Assembly: GCF_027484545.1 (NCBI RefSeq)
Contig: NZ_JAIXST010000304.1
Span: forward strand, 33,331-97,330
Source of the DNA: Runella sp.
GTDB taxonomy: Bacteria > Bacteroidota > Bacteroidia > Cytophagales > Spirosomataceae
Length of the DNA: 64,000 nt
Reading direction: 5' to 3'
Shown here in pieces: positions 1 to 9,385 of this stretch. A program made the position numbers and the translations under genes. The notes under the pieces are model-generated. The model did not search any database. It saw only the letters and a list, made by a program, of their open reading frames with translations, and had not been told where the DNA came from. The first letter of the stretch is position 1, and every line of letters begins with the position of its first letter.

Positions 1-465
1 ACAATAAAACGAACGGTAAGAGGTTCCGATTTTACCGCTTACGCTGCTTGTCACTAATATACCTCCTGATTTTTGGGCCACCATCAGTGGAAGTACTTCC
101 CGAGTGAGCAGTACCACACTGGTAAAGTTGGTATCCATCAATTTTTTGAAATCAGGAGGAGCAACGTCTAAAAACTTTTCACGCTGACTGATGCCTGCAT
201 TGGGAACCAATACGTCTATTTTGCCAAAAAAATCAAGTACTGTTTGTGTTTTTGCGGCAAATTCTTCCGCATGAAGCATGTCAATAGGTAATGTCAGAAC
301 GGAGTTGTCGGGCAGGTTCAGGCTTTTTTTTACGCGCTCCAATTCTTCAATTCTTCGTGCTGAAAGCACTAATTTGGCACCCTCTTTGGCAAACTCGTGA
401 GCTAATGCTTCGCCGATTCCTGACGAGGCTCCCGTAATCCAGACTATTTTATTGGTTAGGTTCAT
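1..465 (-). CDS. SDR-family short-chain dehydrogenase/reductase, partial (runs off left edge)
   Basis: Reverse-strand translation from ATG at 465: MNLTNKIVWITGASSGIGEALAHEFAKEGAKLVLSARRIEELERV..., with the TGxxxGIG Rossmann motif and ...LVPNAGIS; no stop before the window edge. Confidence 0.9.
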   Translation of the reverse strand, partial: MNLTNKIVWITGASSGIGEALAHEFAKEGAKLVLSARRIEELERVKKSLNLPDNSVLTLPIDMLHAEEFAAKTQTVLDFFGKIDVLVPNAGISQREKFLDVAPPDFKKLMDTNFTSVVLLTREVLPLMVAQKSGGILVTSSVSGKIGTSYRSFYC

Positions 466-609
466 GTGTATAAAAAGCCCCCCACCCCCAATGGGGGAGC
501 TATTATTTTTATAAAACTGTATGAGGGTTTAGTATGAGAAACAAATGATTGCATTTTTTTCGCAATATCGCGCATTTTTGCGCGTTAATTCCACTAAATA
601 GGTTTTTTT

Positions 610-1587
610 ATGACTAACTTCCGTCTGTGCGTTCCTCTTTTTTTAATAGTAATTGTTTCTCAAGTTCGTGCTCAGCACTTTGCCTTAAGTCGCCTTTTTT
701 ATCCCAATGCTACCCTCCGCGCTGATTTTATGGCGGATGCCAACATGGGCAATAACCAGCGTTACGGTCTTTCCCGTACTTCGTTCAATGCGTTAATTCC
801 TTTGCGCAGTGAAGTGGATGTATCGTTTAATTTGCGCAAAAAATTTGACCTTCGGGCGCGGCATTTTCTGATGTTGGCCAATGCTTCCCAAATTAATCCT
901 ACGCTGAACGGAACCATTGATCCCGCCAGCTACAAGACTATTTCGGTGGGGGCGTTGATGTTGCAAGCCAGTTTGCGCGACCGACTTTGGATTTATGGTG
1001 GTGGCTTGGGATTGACGGAATCGAACGAGACTTTTTTTATACCGCAACCTTTCTTTTGGGGTGGTGCTGCCCGGATGCGGATATTGGGACTACATACACA
1101 AATTGCCTACGGAACAGTACTGATATTTAATCAGAAACTGCGCTTAATTCCCGTTTTCGGTATTAATAAACGTCTAGGTAAAGAGTGGCGTGTGTCAGCA
1201 TTGCTTCCTTTCCGGGCAGATGTAAACTACAAAGTGAATCAGTGGTTTAATATAGATATGATTGGAGCGTTTGATGGTTATAGCGGTGGTTTTCAGGAGG
1301 TAACGATCGTTGAGAAATCGCTTCATCGCAGTAATTACCAACACGTAAAATTCTCCGTAGCGGCCAATGCTCATTTGTTGGGCGTCTTTAATGTTTCGTT
1401 AGAAGCAGGATTGGGTACCTTCCGTCAGCTACGAACGTTCAACTCCGCTCGGGAAAACTTAGGGACTCAAAACCCCGGTATTGCGCCTTTTATAGGTGCC
1501 AGCGTGCGTTATATTTCAAGCAAATCCAAGTTGTCTTCTCAGTTTACCAAGAAATTGGGATTGGGTGAAAGTGGGGTCAATTGGTAA
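610..1587 (+). CDS. Hypothetical secreted/outer-membrane protein
   Basis: 325-aa ORF with signal peptide (LIVIVSQVRAQ) and beta-barrel-like alternating pattern. Confidence 0.7.
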   Translation: MTNFRLCVPLFLIVIVSQVRAQHFALSRLFYPNATLRADFMADANMGNNQRYGLSRTSFNALIPLRSEVDVSFNLRKKFDLRARHFLMLANASQINPTLNGTIDPASYKTISVGALMLQASLRDRLWIYGGGLGLTESNETFFIPQPFFWGGAARMRILGLHTQIAYGTVLIFNQKLRLIPVFGINKRLGKEWRVSALLPFRADVNYKVNQWFNIDMIGAFDGYSGGFQEVTIVEKSLHRSNYQHVKFSVAANAHLLGVFNVSLEAGLGTFRQLRTFNSARENLGTQNPGIAPFIGASVRYISSKSKLSSQFTKKLGLGESGVNW

Positions 1588-1623
1588 AAGTGATTGCTTC
1601 CCTGCTCCTAAAATAGATTTTAA

Positions 1624-1720
1624 ACCACAGAGTTTCACGGAGTTTGTCACTGAGTTTTTTACTTAGTGGAACTCCGCATCGGCGGTCCGATGTGCATAAC
1701 TCACTGTTACTCAGTGGTGG
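1624..1720. repeat. Imperfect inverted repeat between convergent genes, containing a nested CGGCGGTCCG module
   Basis: CCACAGAGTTTCACGGAGTT ... AACTCACTGTTACTCAGTGG flanking gcatCGGCGGTCCGatg. Confidence 0.6.
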
Positions 1721-1726
1721 AAACAG

Positions 1727-2581
1727 TTAGCTTTTAAGCCCCAAAAAACGTGGGGCGAGTAAGAGGTAAATAACCAATGCTACTACCCACTGTCCGATCA
1801 TTAAAGGGAAATTGAGTTCGGTGGTCATCCAAATCGTGGCGCTGGGCATGGAGCTGCTTGGATAGCCTACAATCAGAAAAGCGTAGATATTGTTGGCGGC
1901 ATGAATGCCGAGCGGAAGTTCGAGGGTTTTGTCATAAACGGCTAATAGAGAGAAGAAAAGCCCCACGCCGATGTAATAGATCATCGCGATTCCCAACGAC
2001 CCAACGGCTTCTACTTCGTCGTTGAAACTGTGTGCCAATCCAAATAGGACAGAAGTAATGGCAATTCCTGCCCACAAATTCCAAGAGCCGATTCCCTGCA
2101 TCAAATAGCCTCTGAAAAATAGTTCTTCAAACGAGGTTTGAAGGGGAATCAATAACAATCCTATCACCAACGAAGGTAAAAAATCCGCCCAATTAAGACT
2201 TAGACGGTATTTGTCCGGGAAAAGCAAATAGGTGACAAGTTCCACCACTACCGAGCAAAACAGCCACAGCCCTCCGGATTTGAGTACTCGTTCCCAATTA
2301 ACAACGGCGGTTGGCGAAATCATCGTCAGGGGATTGCGCTGATGAATGTATTTTACACAAAGCCACAAGGCAATCAGTGAAACCACAAAGCCCATTAATA
2401 GAATGGTTATCACGCCATAAACAGGCAGATGTAAGCGGTTTGCTTTCTGATCAATCATTACCCACGCGCCGGGAAGGGAGCCAATCATATTGGCAACGAT
2501 GACCAAAAGAGATACACCTGCGTATAAAAGAAACTTGTTTTTGCCTTGGCGGGCTGCTTCAACGAATGTAGTAGAAAACAT
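1727..2581 (-). CDS. CPBP family intramembrane (CAAX-type) glutamic protease
   Basis: Multi-TM ORF with EELFFRGYLMQ and FGLAHSFN motifs. Confidence 0.88.
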   Translation of the reverse strand: MFSTTFVEAARQGKNKFLLYAGVSLLVIVANMIGSLPGAWVMIDQKANRLHLPVYGVITILLMGFVVSLIALWLCVKYIHQRNPLTMISPTAVVNWERVLKSGGLWLFCSVVVELVTYLLFPDKYRLSLNWADFLPSLVIGLLLIPLQTSFEELFFRGYLMQGIGSWNLWAGIAITSVLFGLAHSFNDEVEAVGSLGIAMIYYIGVGLFFSLLAVYDKTLELPLGIHAANNIYAFLIVGYPSSSMPSATIWMTTELNFPLMIGQWVVALVIYLLLAPRFLGLKS

Positions 2582-2618
2582 AGGTTAGGGGGTTAAATTG
2601 CTGTATTTACGAAAAAAA

Positions 2619-2671
2619 GACATTTTGTCATTTAAAAACCTGTAAAAATTACAAAAACAAGACATTTTGTC
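2619..2671. promoter_or_regulatory. Candidate operator: two GACA-TTT-TGTC palindromes between the divergent CPBP protease and hsp20 genes
   Basis: GACATTTTGTC at 2619-2629 and 2661-2671 (42 bp apart), with TGTAAAAATTACA at 2641-2653 between them. Confidence 0.5.
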
Positions 2672-2794
2672 ATTTTGTTTGCTGTTATTTCCTGGTGGTA
2701 CAAAAGTTTTATTTTTAGAGACGTTGCAGCGGTAGAACAAATAAAAGAGAATCCGCGCAAAGATTTAAAACAAAACCTTAAAACAATAACGACC

Positions 2795-3226
2795 ATGGCA
2801 ACTTTAGTAAAAACCAACGGAAATTTTCCTACTCTATTAGGCAGTGTATTTGGCAAAGATTTCAATGACATTTTTGCCCCTGCCACTTTAACCAATTACG
2901 GTGTTCCTGCCGTCAACATTGCTGAGCACGAGGGTGGCTTCCGCCTTGAAGTAGCTGCTCCGGGCTTGAAAAAGGAAGATTTTAAAATCAATTTGGAGAA
3001 CAACGTCTTGACGATTTCGGCGCAAAAAGAACAGAAAATCGAAGAAACGACCGAAAAATACACTCGTAAAGAGTTTAGTTTCAATAGCTTCCGTCGGACC
3101 TTTACGTTGCCCAACAGCATAGATGGCGAGAAAATCGGCGCTGCTTACACGGATGGAGTTCTGAGCATCGAACTTCCCAAAAAAGAAGAAGCCAAAAAAA
3201 CTCCCCGTTTGATTGAAATTGGCTAA
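2795..3226 (+). CDS. Hsp20/alpha-crystallin family small heat-shock protein
   Basis: MATLVKTNGNFPTLLGSVFGKDFNDIF...VAAPGLKKEDFKINLENNVLTISAQKE...; start moved to ATG 2795 from ORF start 2675. Confidence 0.93.
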   Translation: MATLVKTNGNFPTLLGSVFGKDFNDIFAPATLTNYGVPAVNIAEHEGGFRLEVAAPGLKKEDFKINLENNVLTISAQKEQKIEETTEKYTRKEFSFNSFRRTFTLPNSIDGEKIGAAYTDGVLSIELPKKEEAKKTPRLIEIG

Positions 3227-3255
3227 TCCATAGCATCAATTCTTTGAAAGAATTC

Positions 3256-3288
3256 GAGGCTGCCTCCCAAGGGCAGCCTCTTTTTGTT
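3256..3288 (+). terminator. Rho-independent terminator of hsp20
   Basis: GAGGCTGCC-tcccaa-GGGCAGCCTC followed by TTTTTGTTT. Confidence 0.85.
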
Positions 3289-3386
3289 TATTCCCGTTGA
3301 AGCCCAATTATTTCCTTTTTACTTTGATTCTGCTTGACTGATTCACCCAAACGAATACCTTTGACTAATTTTTTATTAGATATCAA

Positions 3387-4376
3387 ATGGCTAAAAATCC
3401 TGCTGTACGCCACTTCATTTGGGGAGTATCGCTTTTCGGGGCTTTGTTTGTGAACTTCCCCATCATTTTTCTGAATTTACCTCTTTTAAGCAAGTCATCG
3501 CTGGCGCAATTAGATGTCTTTATGCAGATTGTTCTTTGCATGACGTATTCTTTCCTATTTATTAACTTCATTTATCGAAGTTCAAAGCGTAATCTGAGTA
3601 CAAAAAAGCAATGGTCAGATGGATTTCTTCTTTTTGTGGGTTTTGCGGTCATCTTATCGGCCTTTAATATGATTGTTATCGATTTGCCGGTCAGAATGAT
3701 TCCTTCGGTTGTCATGCGGGGAGGGTTGCTGGCAGGAATTGCTTATTTTTTCAGTCGATTTCTCACGGAAAACGAGCGAAAAAATGAGATACTGATTGAA
3801 AACGAGCAGTTGAAAAACGATAATCTACAGATTCAACTCACGGCGCTCCGCAATCAACTGAACCCTCATTTTTTATTTAATTCGTTGAATACCCTGAGTT
3901 GGCTGATCAACGAAGACAAAAACAAAAGCCAACTGTATCTGCAAAAACTGTCGCAGGTACTGCGGTATTCGCTCAGTATGCAAGAGCAATCGTTCGTGTC
4001 GCTCAAAGAAGAAATGGCATTGACCGACAGTTTTATTTTTTTGCTTCAAATGCGGTTTGGGGATAATTAGAATGTCCACCGTGCGATCGAACATCCCGAG
4101 AAATTTAGAATTCCGCCGCTGTCAATTCAGTTGTTGGTAGAAAATGCAGTGAAGCATAACATCATTTCTTCGGGCAGTCCTTTGCAAATCAACATTGTCA
4201 CGGATGCCGAACGTAACAGAATCAACATCAGTAATTCGCTCAACCTCAAGCCTAACTCCGAAGGGACGGGTATTGGATTGGCGAATCTCAACGAACGATT
4301 TCGATTGTTAACCGACCGCGAAATTGAAATTCGGCAGAATGGAGAATTCAGCGTTATTTTACCTCTGATTGCATGA
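3387..4376 (+). pseudogene. LytS/YehU-type sensor histidine kinase interrupted by an in-frame TAG at 4068-4070
   Basis: ORFs 3387..4070 and 4131..4376 share one frame; readthrough gives ...NPHFLFNSLNTLSWL...LLQMRFGDN*NVHRAIEHPEKFRIPPLSIQLLVENAVKHNIIS..., a continuous His_kinase plus HATPase. Confidence 0.85.
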
Positions 4377-5128
4377 ACATAGTCATCATTGAAGACGAAG
4401 TGGCAGCGGCCAATCAGTTGAAATTTTTGCTGAATCAATTGGGGATAACGCACCAAATTATGGTAGTCATTGAAACCGTGACGGAGGCAATAAAATGGTT
4501 TATAACCCACGAAAGCCCTGATCTTATTTTTTCCGATGTTCAGTTAGCTGACGGCCTGTCCTTTGAAATTTACGAACAGATTCAAATCAAAGCTCCGATT
4601 ATTTTTACCACGGCGTTTGACGAATACGCGATTCGGGCTTTTAAGTTGAACAGTGTTGATTATTTGCTGAAACCGATTGACGCAGAATCCGTGCGATTTG
4701 CCATCGAAAAATTTAATAACCAACAACTGTTCAATCGGGAAGCGCTGAACGAACTGATTCGACAACATACCTTTACACCGAAAGCGTATCGGAAGAGTTT
4801 TTTGGTGCGTTTTCGGGATAAATTACTTCCCGTTAAAACAACGGAGTTTGCGTACTTTTTTATTGATAACGGCTTGGTATACGGGCAGTTGCACGACGGA
4901 CGAAAGTTTGTGATTGATTTTAAATTAGAAGAATTGGAAACTCAGTTAAATCCAGAAGAATTTACCAGGGCCAATCGGCAATTTATTCTTTCCTGGGAAT
5001 GTGTAACAGAAATCAGTTCCTACGCCAACAGCCGAATCGTCATCCGTACTCAACCCGCCGCTCCCTTTGACATTATTGTCAGCAAAGAAAAAGTAACGGC
5101 TTTCAAACGGTGGTACGAAAAAAGCTGA
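4373..5128 (+). CDS. LytTR-family response regulator
   Basis: Receiver domain (IIEDEVAAANQLKFLL, DLIFSDVQLADG, KPIDAESV) plus C-terminal LytTR; ATGA overlap with the kinase. Confidence 0.93.
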   Translation: MNIVIIEDEVAAANQLKFLLNQLGITHQIMVVIETVTEAIKWFITHESPDLIFSDVQLADGLSFEIYEQIQIKAPIIFTTAFDEYAIRAFKLNSVDYLLKPIDAESVRFAIEKFNNQQLFNREALNELIRQHTFTPKAYRKSFLVRFRDKLLPVKTTEFAYFFIDNGLVYGQLHDGRKFVIDFKLEELETQLNPEEFTRANRQFILSWECVTEISSYANSRIVIRTQPAAPFDIIVSKEKVTAFKRWYEKS

Positions 5129-5239
5129 AACGACGATTCACCTGCCTTTTTTTCCTTTTCACTTTCAAAGAAGAGGTTTGTCTCAACATATACTTCTTTT
5201 TCAGCGTCATATAGCTACGTAAGCAATTACTAAAACTAA

Positions 5240-6624
5240 ATGATTATGAAAGTAAACCATTTTCTCGCAAGCACAGTCGCCATAGTCCTTGTACTTTTGG
5301 TCGGTTGTAATGAATCTACCGATACGCCCACGCCTTCGTCGGCTACGGTTTCGGCGTTAACATGTTCGTCAGCTACGTATTCAGGAACACCTGCGGCCGG
5401 AACAGCTTTTACGGGTACGGCCACCGTGCCTTACACGGGTGGGAATGCAGTGGCCTATTCGGCCGGTTCGGCCATTTCTTCCACGGGTGTGACAGGATTG
5501 ACCGCTACGTTGGCCGCAGGAACGTTGGCTTCGGGCGCTGGCTCGGTGACGTATCCCATCACGGGAACACCTTCGGCCGCCGGAACGGCCTCTTTTGCCA
5601 TTTCTCTGGGAGGGCAGAGTTGTACACTTTCGTTGACCGTCAGTGCGGCCGCTACCTCTACGGGCGGAACGGCTTGGGCCTTTGATACGGATATTGCCAA
5701 CATCGTGGCTACGGCCGATGCATTTAAAGCAACGCTTTCTTCTACACAGCTAACTTCCCTGCAAGACTCGTACAACAAAGCCCACGCACAGAAGTGGTCC
5801 AATTTGCCCGAAGGGTTATACAAAGGCAGAGTAGGGTTGCAATCCACTACTTTCAGTACTGCTCAATGGACGGCTTTCTATAATTTGCTGAAAGCGGCTA
5901 CGGGGTCAGGAGCAGACGAAGGAAATGCAGAATACGTAGGCATTTTGGCGGCTGACGATTACTTGAATTCTATCGGCGGTGGTTCAGACTATGGCTCAGG
6001 CAACTACTACATTGCGTTTATTGGCACACCAAGTGCTACGGGATTGTGGTGTTTGCAAATCGGCGGTCACCACGGAACCATCATTCAAACGTACAATGGC
6101 GGAAAAATGACGGGGGTTCCTTCCGTTCTACAGAACCCTTCCCAAGTTTTGCATGGAAAACCGTTACTTATCAACCTATTGTACAGGAATTGAATACCCT
6201 TTCGGCGATGCTGAAAGGGCTGGGTTCGACCGAACTCACCACTGCCAAGCGTTCGGCGGCTCAAAATGATTTGATTGTAGGGCCACAAAAAGACGGCAGT
6301 TTCCCAACGACAAAAACAGGAGTAAAAGTAGGAAATCTGACATCAACTCAGAAGGACTTGGTATTGGCGGCCATTAAAACGTATACCGACGATCTGGACA
6401 ATAAAGCGTCGGCTGCGGCGTATGCCAAGTACAAATCAGAAATTGATGAAACCTACATTTCGTATTATGGCACTACAGCACTTACCGAAAAAGGGGATTA
6501 TGTCTTGATTGATGGACCGAGTGTATGGATTGAGTTTTCGATGCAAGGCGGTATTATTGTGAAAAATGCCAATCACCCGCACTCCGTTTGGAGAGACAGA
6601 AAAGCCGATTATGGTGGAAATTAA
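5240..6624 (+). pseudogene. Lipoprotein with N-terminal Ig-like repeat and DUF3500 domain, split by a frameshift near 6112-6116
   Basis: ORF 5240..6193 (lipobox VLLVGCNES) continues as ORF 6046..6624 in another frame; the second part aligns with the C-terminus of the downstream DUF3500 paralog. One extra G in the G5 run restores ...KMTGGSFRSTEPFPSFAWKTV. Confidence 0.8.
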
Positions 6625-7915
6625 CGGCCCCCTAACCCGCGCGGCGGACCGTCCCGAAGGGGGAACTGCGCTCTTTAGAGCATGTTTCAGACTCTTTTGG
6701 CTATGCCTGTTTTTACTCCCCCTTTGGGGGCAGGGGGGGCTGTTTGCGCATCCGATGCCCAACTCCATGGTAATACTGAATGTGCACGAAAAGTCCATTT
6801 CGGGCGAAATCATGCTGCCGCTGGGAGAACTGCAATCGGCTATCGGGATGAGCGTTAATGACCGTTCGGAACGATTGGTAGAACGACTGGGCGATGCCCT
6901 TCGGATGTATCTGAAGCAGCACATTCGTCCCCGCAGTTTTGAAGGAAAACCGTGGATGGTGACGTTGGGTGAAATGAAAGTCATTGAAACCAAAAACGAA
7001 CTGACGGGCGATTACAAAGAATTGATTGTTCGGTTTGAAATGACCCCGCCGGAACACTACGACCTTCGGAATTTCTACTTTGATTACGACGTAATTTTGC
7101 ATCAGGTAGCGAGTCATAAAGTGCTGGTAAACGTTCGACAGGATTGGGAACGGGGCTTGGTGAGCGAAGATACCACCACGCAACAAGTGGGAGTCATCGA
7201 ATGGGATATTGTGCAGGGAAAACTGAATCCTTTTCAGGTGAGTTTACAGCAGGGCAGCACTTGGAAAGGCTTCCAAAACATGGTATCGTTGGGGATTTCG
7301 CACATTGCCGCAGGAACCGATCATATTCTTTTTTTGCTGACTTTGCTGTTGGGAGCAATACAGCCCCCCATCCCGTGCGGCGGTGGTGCGCCACTGCGAC
7401 CGTCCCCAAAGGGGAGTAAGAAAGGCTCCCCCTTTGGGGGTTGGGGGGCTGTACTTAAAATCGTCACTGCCTTTACCATTGGGCATTCGCTGACGCTGTT
7501 GTTAGGTTCGGTACAATGGCTGCATTTTCCTAGTAAACCGATTGAAGTATTGATTGCCGTCACTATTTTGGTGTCGGCTTTTCATGCCTTTCGCCCCTTG
7601 TACCCCAAGTGGGAAGTTTTTATTGTCGGAGGCTTTGGCCTGATTCACGGATTAGCGTTTGCCGAAACATTGACCAATTTGCAGCTTTCTGCCAAGCAGA
7701 TGATTTTGAGTATTTTAGGATTCAATGTAGGCATCGAACTGATGCAATTGTTTCTCATTTTGTTGGTGTTTCCCGTCCTGCTTTTACTTTCCAAAACACG
7801 CTATTATGTATTCGTCCGACAGGCGGGTGCCGTTGTCATGATGCTGTTGGCGTTGGCATGGATGGTAGAGCGTATTCAGGAAAAACCGAATTTTATTACT
7901 GAACTTATTTCCTGA
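6611..7915 (+). CDS. HupE/UreJ-like membrane protein with repeat-derived segments in signal peptide and TM loop
   Basis: GISHIAAGTDHILFLLTLLLGA...VLKIVTAFTIGHSLTLLLGS...GGFGLIHGLAFAETL motifs; ORF opens at 6566 but ATG 6611 is the likelier start. Confidence 0.8.
   Translation: MVEINGPLTRAADRPEGGTALFRACFRLFWLCLFLLPLWGQGGLFAHPMPNSMVILNVHEKSISGEIMLPLGELQSAIGMSVNDRSERLVERLGDALRMYLKQHIRPRSFEGKPWMVTLGEMKVIETKNELTGDYKELIVRFEMTPPEHYDLRNFYFDYDVILHQVASHKVLVNVRQDWERGLVSEDTTTQQVGVIEWDIVQGKLNPFQVSLQQGSTWKGFQNMVSLGISHIAAGTDHILFLLTLLLGAIQPPIPCGGGAPLRPSPKGSKKGSPFGGWGAVLKIVTAFTIGHSLTLLLGSVQWLHFPSKPIEVLIAVTILVSAFHAFRPLYPKWEVFIVGGFGLIHGLAFAETLTNLQLSAKQMILSILGFNVGIELMQLFLILLVFPVLLLLSKTRYYVFVRQAGAVVMMLLALAWMVERIQEKPNFITELIS
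6626..6664. repeat. C/G palindromic repeat copy interrupted by a CGGCGGACCG module
   Basis: GGCCCCCTAACCC-gcgcggcggaccgt-CCCGAAGGGGGAAC. Confidence 0.75.
6717..6743. repeat. C/G palindromic repeat copy, inverted relative to the previous one; encodes part of a signal peptide
   Basis: ACTCCCCCTTTGGGGGCAGGGGGGCTG. Confidence 0.8.
7360..7452. repeat. Inverted pair of C/G palindromic repeats inside the HupE/UreJ-like CDS
   Basis: TACAGCCCCCCATCCC...(GCGGCGG.. module)...CCCCAAAGGGGAGTAAGAAAGGCTCCCCCTTTGGGGGTTGGGGGGCTGTA; TACAGCCCCCC and GGGGGGCTGTA are perfect outer arms. Confidence 0.85.
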
Positions 7916-7918
7916 TGA

Positions 7919-8038
7919 ACCCCACCCTAAATCCCTCCCGCTGCGGCGGACCGTCCTGTGAGGGAGGGACTTGTCAGAACTCCCTTTCCCTCACAGGGGC
8001 CGCGGCGGCGGACCGCAAGGGTTGGGGATAGGGGTTCT
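7919..8038. repeat. Diverged inverted pair of C/G repeats, each arm carrying a CGGCGGACCG module
   Basis: ACCCCACCCTAAATCCCTCCC-gctGCGGCGGACCGtc-CTGTGAGGGAGGGA...TCCCTTTCCCTCACAGG-ggccgcGGCGGCGGACCGC-AAGGGTTGGGGATAGGGGT. Confidence 0.8.
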
Positions 8039-8078
8039 AATAGCTAAAACTTGGCAAACCAATTAAACGATAAAAACC

Positions 8079-9143
8079 ATGAAAGCATTTGCATTTTACG
8101 GAGCAATCTTACTGCCTTTATTAGGTTTGTTTTCTTCTTAAAATGAGAACGAAATTGTGTCCCAAATCGCTCCTGTTTCAGCTGACTGCGCCAAGGAAAA
8201 AGGAACCGCAAAAGTAGTTTGTTTTGCGGAAGCCTTTAAAGCGACCCTGAATGCCGAGCAAACCGCTCAACTTCAATTGGAATATACCAAAAGCAACGCG
8301 GTGAAGTGGTCCAATTTTCCTGAATTCAGACCGACACGCGTGGGGATTCGATTGGGGCTGCTCAATCCGGCGCAATTGGCGGCGGCCAAGGCACTGATGT
8401 CGGCGGTTTTGTCGCACGAATCGGAGCAGGAAGGATTTGGGGAAATGGAAGGCAACTTAGCGGCCGATGATTTTTTCGGACAGCATACCAACAATCCGAA
8501 GCTGTTCAGTTCGGGCAATTTCTTTATCGCCTTTCTCGGAAAACCAAGTACTTCCGACCTTTGGGAGTTGCAATTCGGCGGGCATCATTATGCGTTTGCC
8601 AATACCTACAAAGGCGGAAAAATCATCGGTGCGACGCCTTCCTTCCGAGGGGTTGAACCCTCGGTATTTGAATGGAACGGCAAGAAATACCAACCGCTCG
8701 AACAGGAAAAAGACGCGTTTGCCACCCTGATTGGTTCGTTGAAGGAAGAGGAGAAAACGACGGCCAAGCTGCGTTTGTCCTTTAACAATATTCTGTTAGG
8801 CCCCAATCAGGACGGAAAGTTTCCTTTGGAAAAACAGGGTGTAAAGGTGGGGGATTTGAGCAGTGCGCAGCAAAAATGGGTGAAAAAAGCCATGGAAAGC
8901 TACGTTCGGGATTTGGATGCGGAAACGGCCGAGGAATGGATGAAAAAGTACACGGCCGAATTGCCCGAGACCTACGTAGCCTACGCAGGAAGCGGCACGA
9001 TGAACCAAGTGGGTGATTACGTTCGCATCGACGGACCGAGTATTTGGATTGAGTATTCGGCGCAGCCGAGCCGTGATATTCCCGGTACGACGCATCCGCA
9101 TTCGGTTTGGCGTGATAGGAAGAGTGATTATGGGGGGAATTAG
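8079..9143 (+). pseudogene. DUF3500 protein with signal peptide separated from the mature domain by an in-frame TAA (8139-8141)
   Basis: ATG 8079: MKAFAFYGAILLPLLGLFSS*NENEIVSQIAPVSADCAKEK..., same frame as ORF 8157..9143; ...FGGHHYAFANTYKGGKIIGATPSF...DGPSIWIEY...THPHSVWRDRKSDYGG. Confidence 0.75.
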
Positions 9144-9177
9144 TGAGGAGGCTTTAGTAGGAATCCACCTATTTACA

Positions 9178-9220
9178 AATACAAAGCCTCTTAAAAAGCT
9201 CATTTGAGAGGCTTTGTATT
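9178..9220. terminator. Stem-loop after the DUF3500 gene
   Basis: AATACAAAGCCTCT / AGAGGCTTTGTATT, 14-bp perfect stem. Confidence 0.75.
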
Positions 9221-9385
9221 CAAGAAGATGTTCAATGATTTTGAGAAATATTTTGTGTATTACTTTAATAATGAGTAATTTATCTCAAAATGAATCCCTA
9301 ATTTCTTTAACTGATTTGAGGACTTCGGATACAGTTTGCGCAAAGGCTTTGGTAAACATATAAATACGACTCCATTCCTTAATTA

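Noticed and set aside
5455-5847. Minus-strand 130-aa ORF in the DUF3500 lipoprotein N-terminal domain
   Set aside because: Antisense to a biased low-complexity Ig-like region
6436-6993. Minus-strand 185-aa ORF across the DUF3500/HupE-like junction
   Set aside because: Antisense; composition driven by the repeats
9289-9360. Minus-strand MFTKAFAQTVSEVLKSVKEIRDSF mini-ORF downstream of the nuclease gene
   Set aside because: Only 24 codons; may be a remnant of a lost gene but cannot be supported
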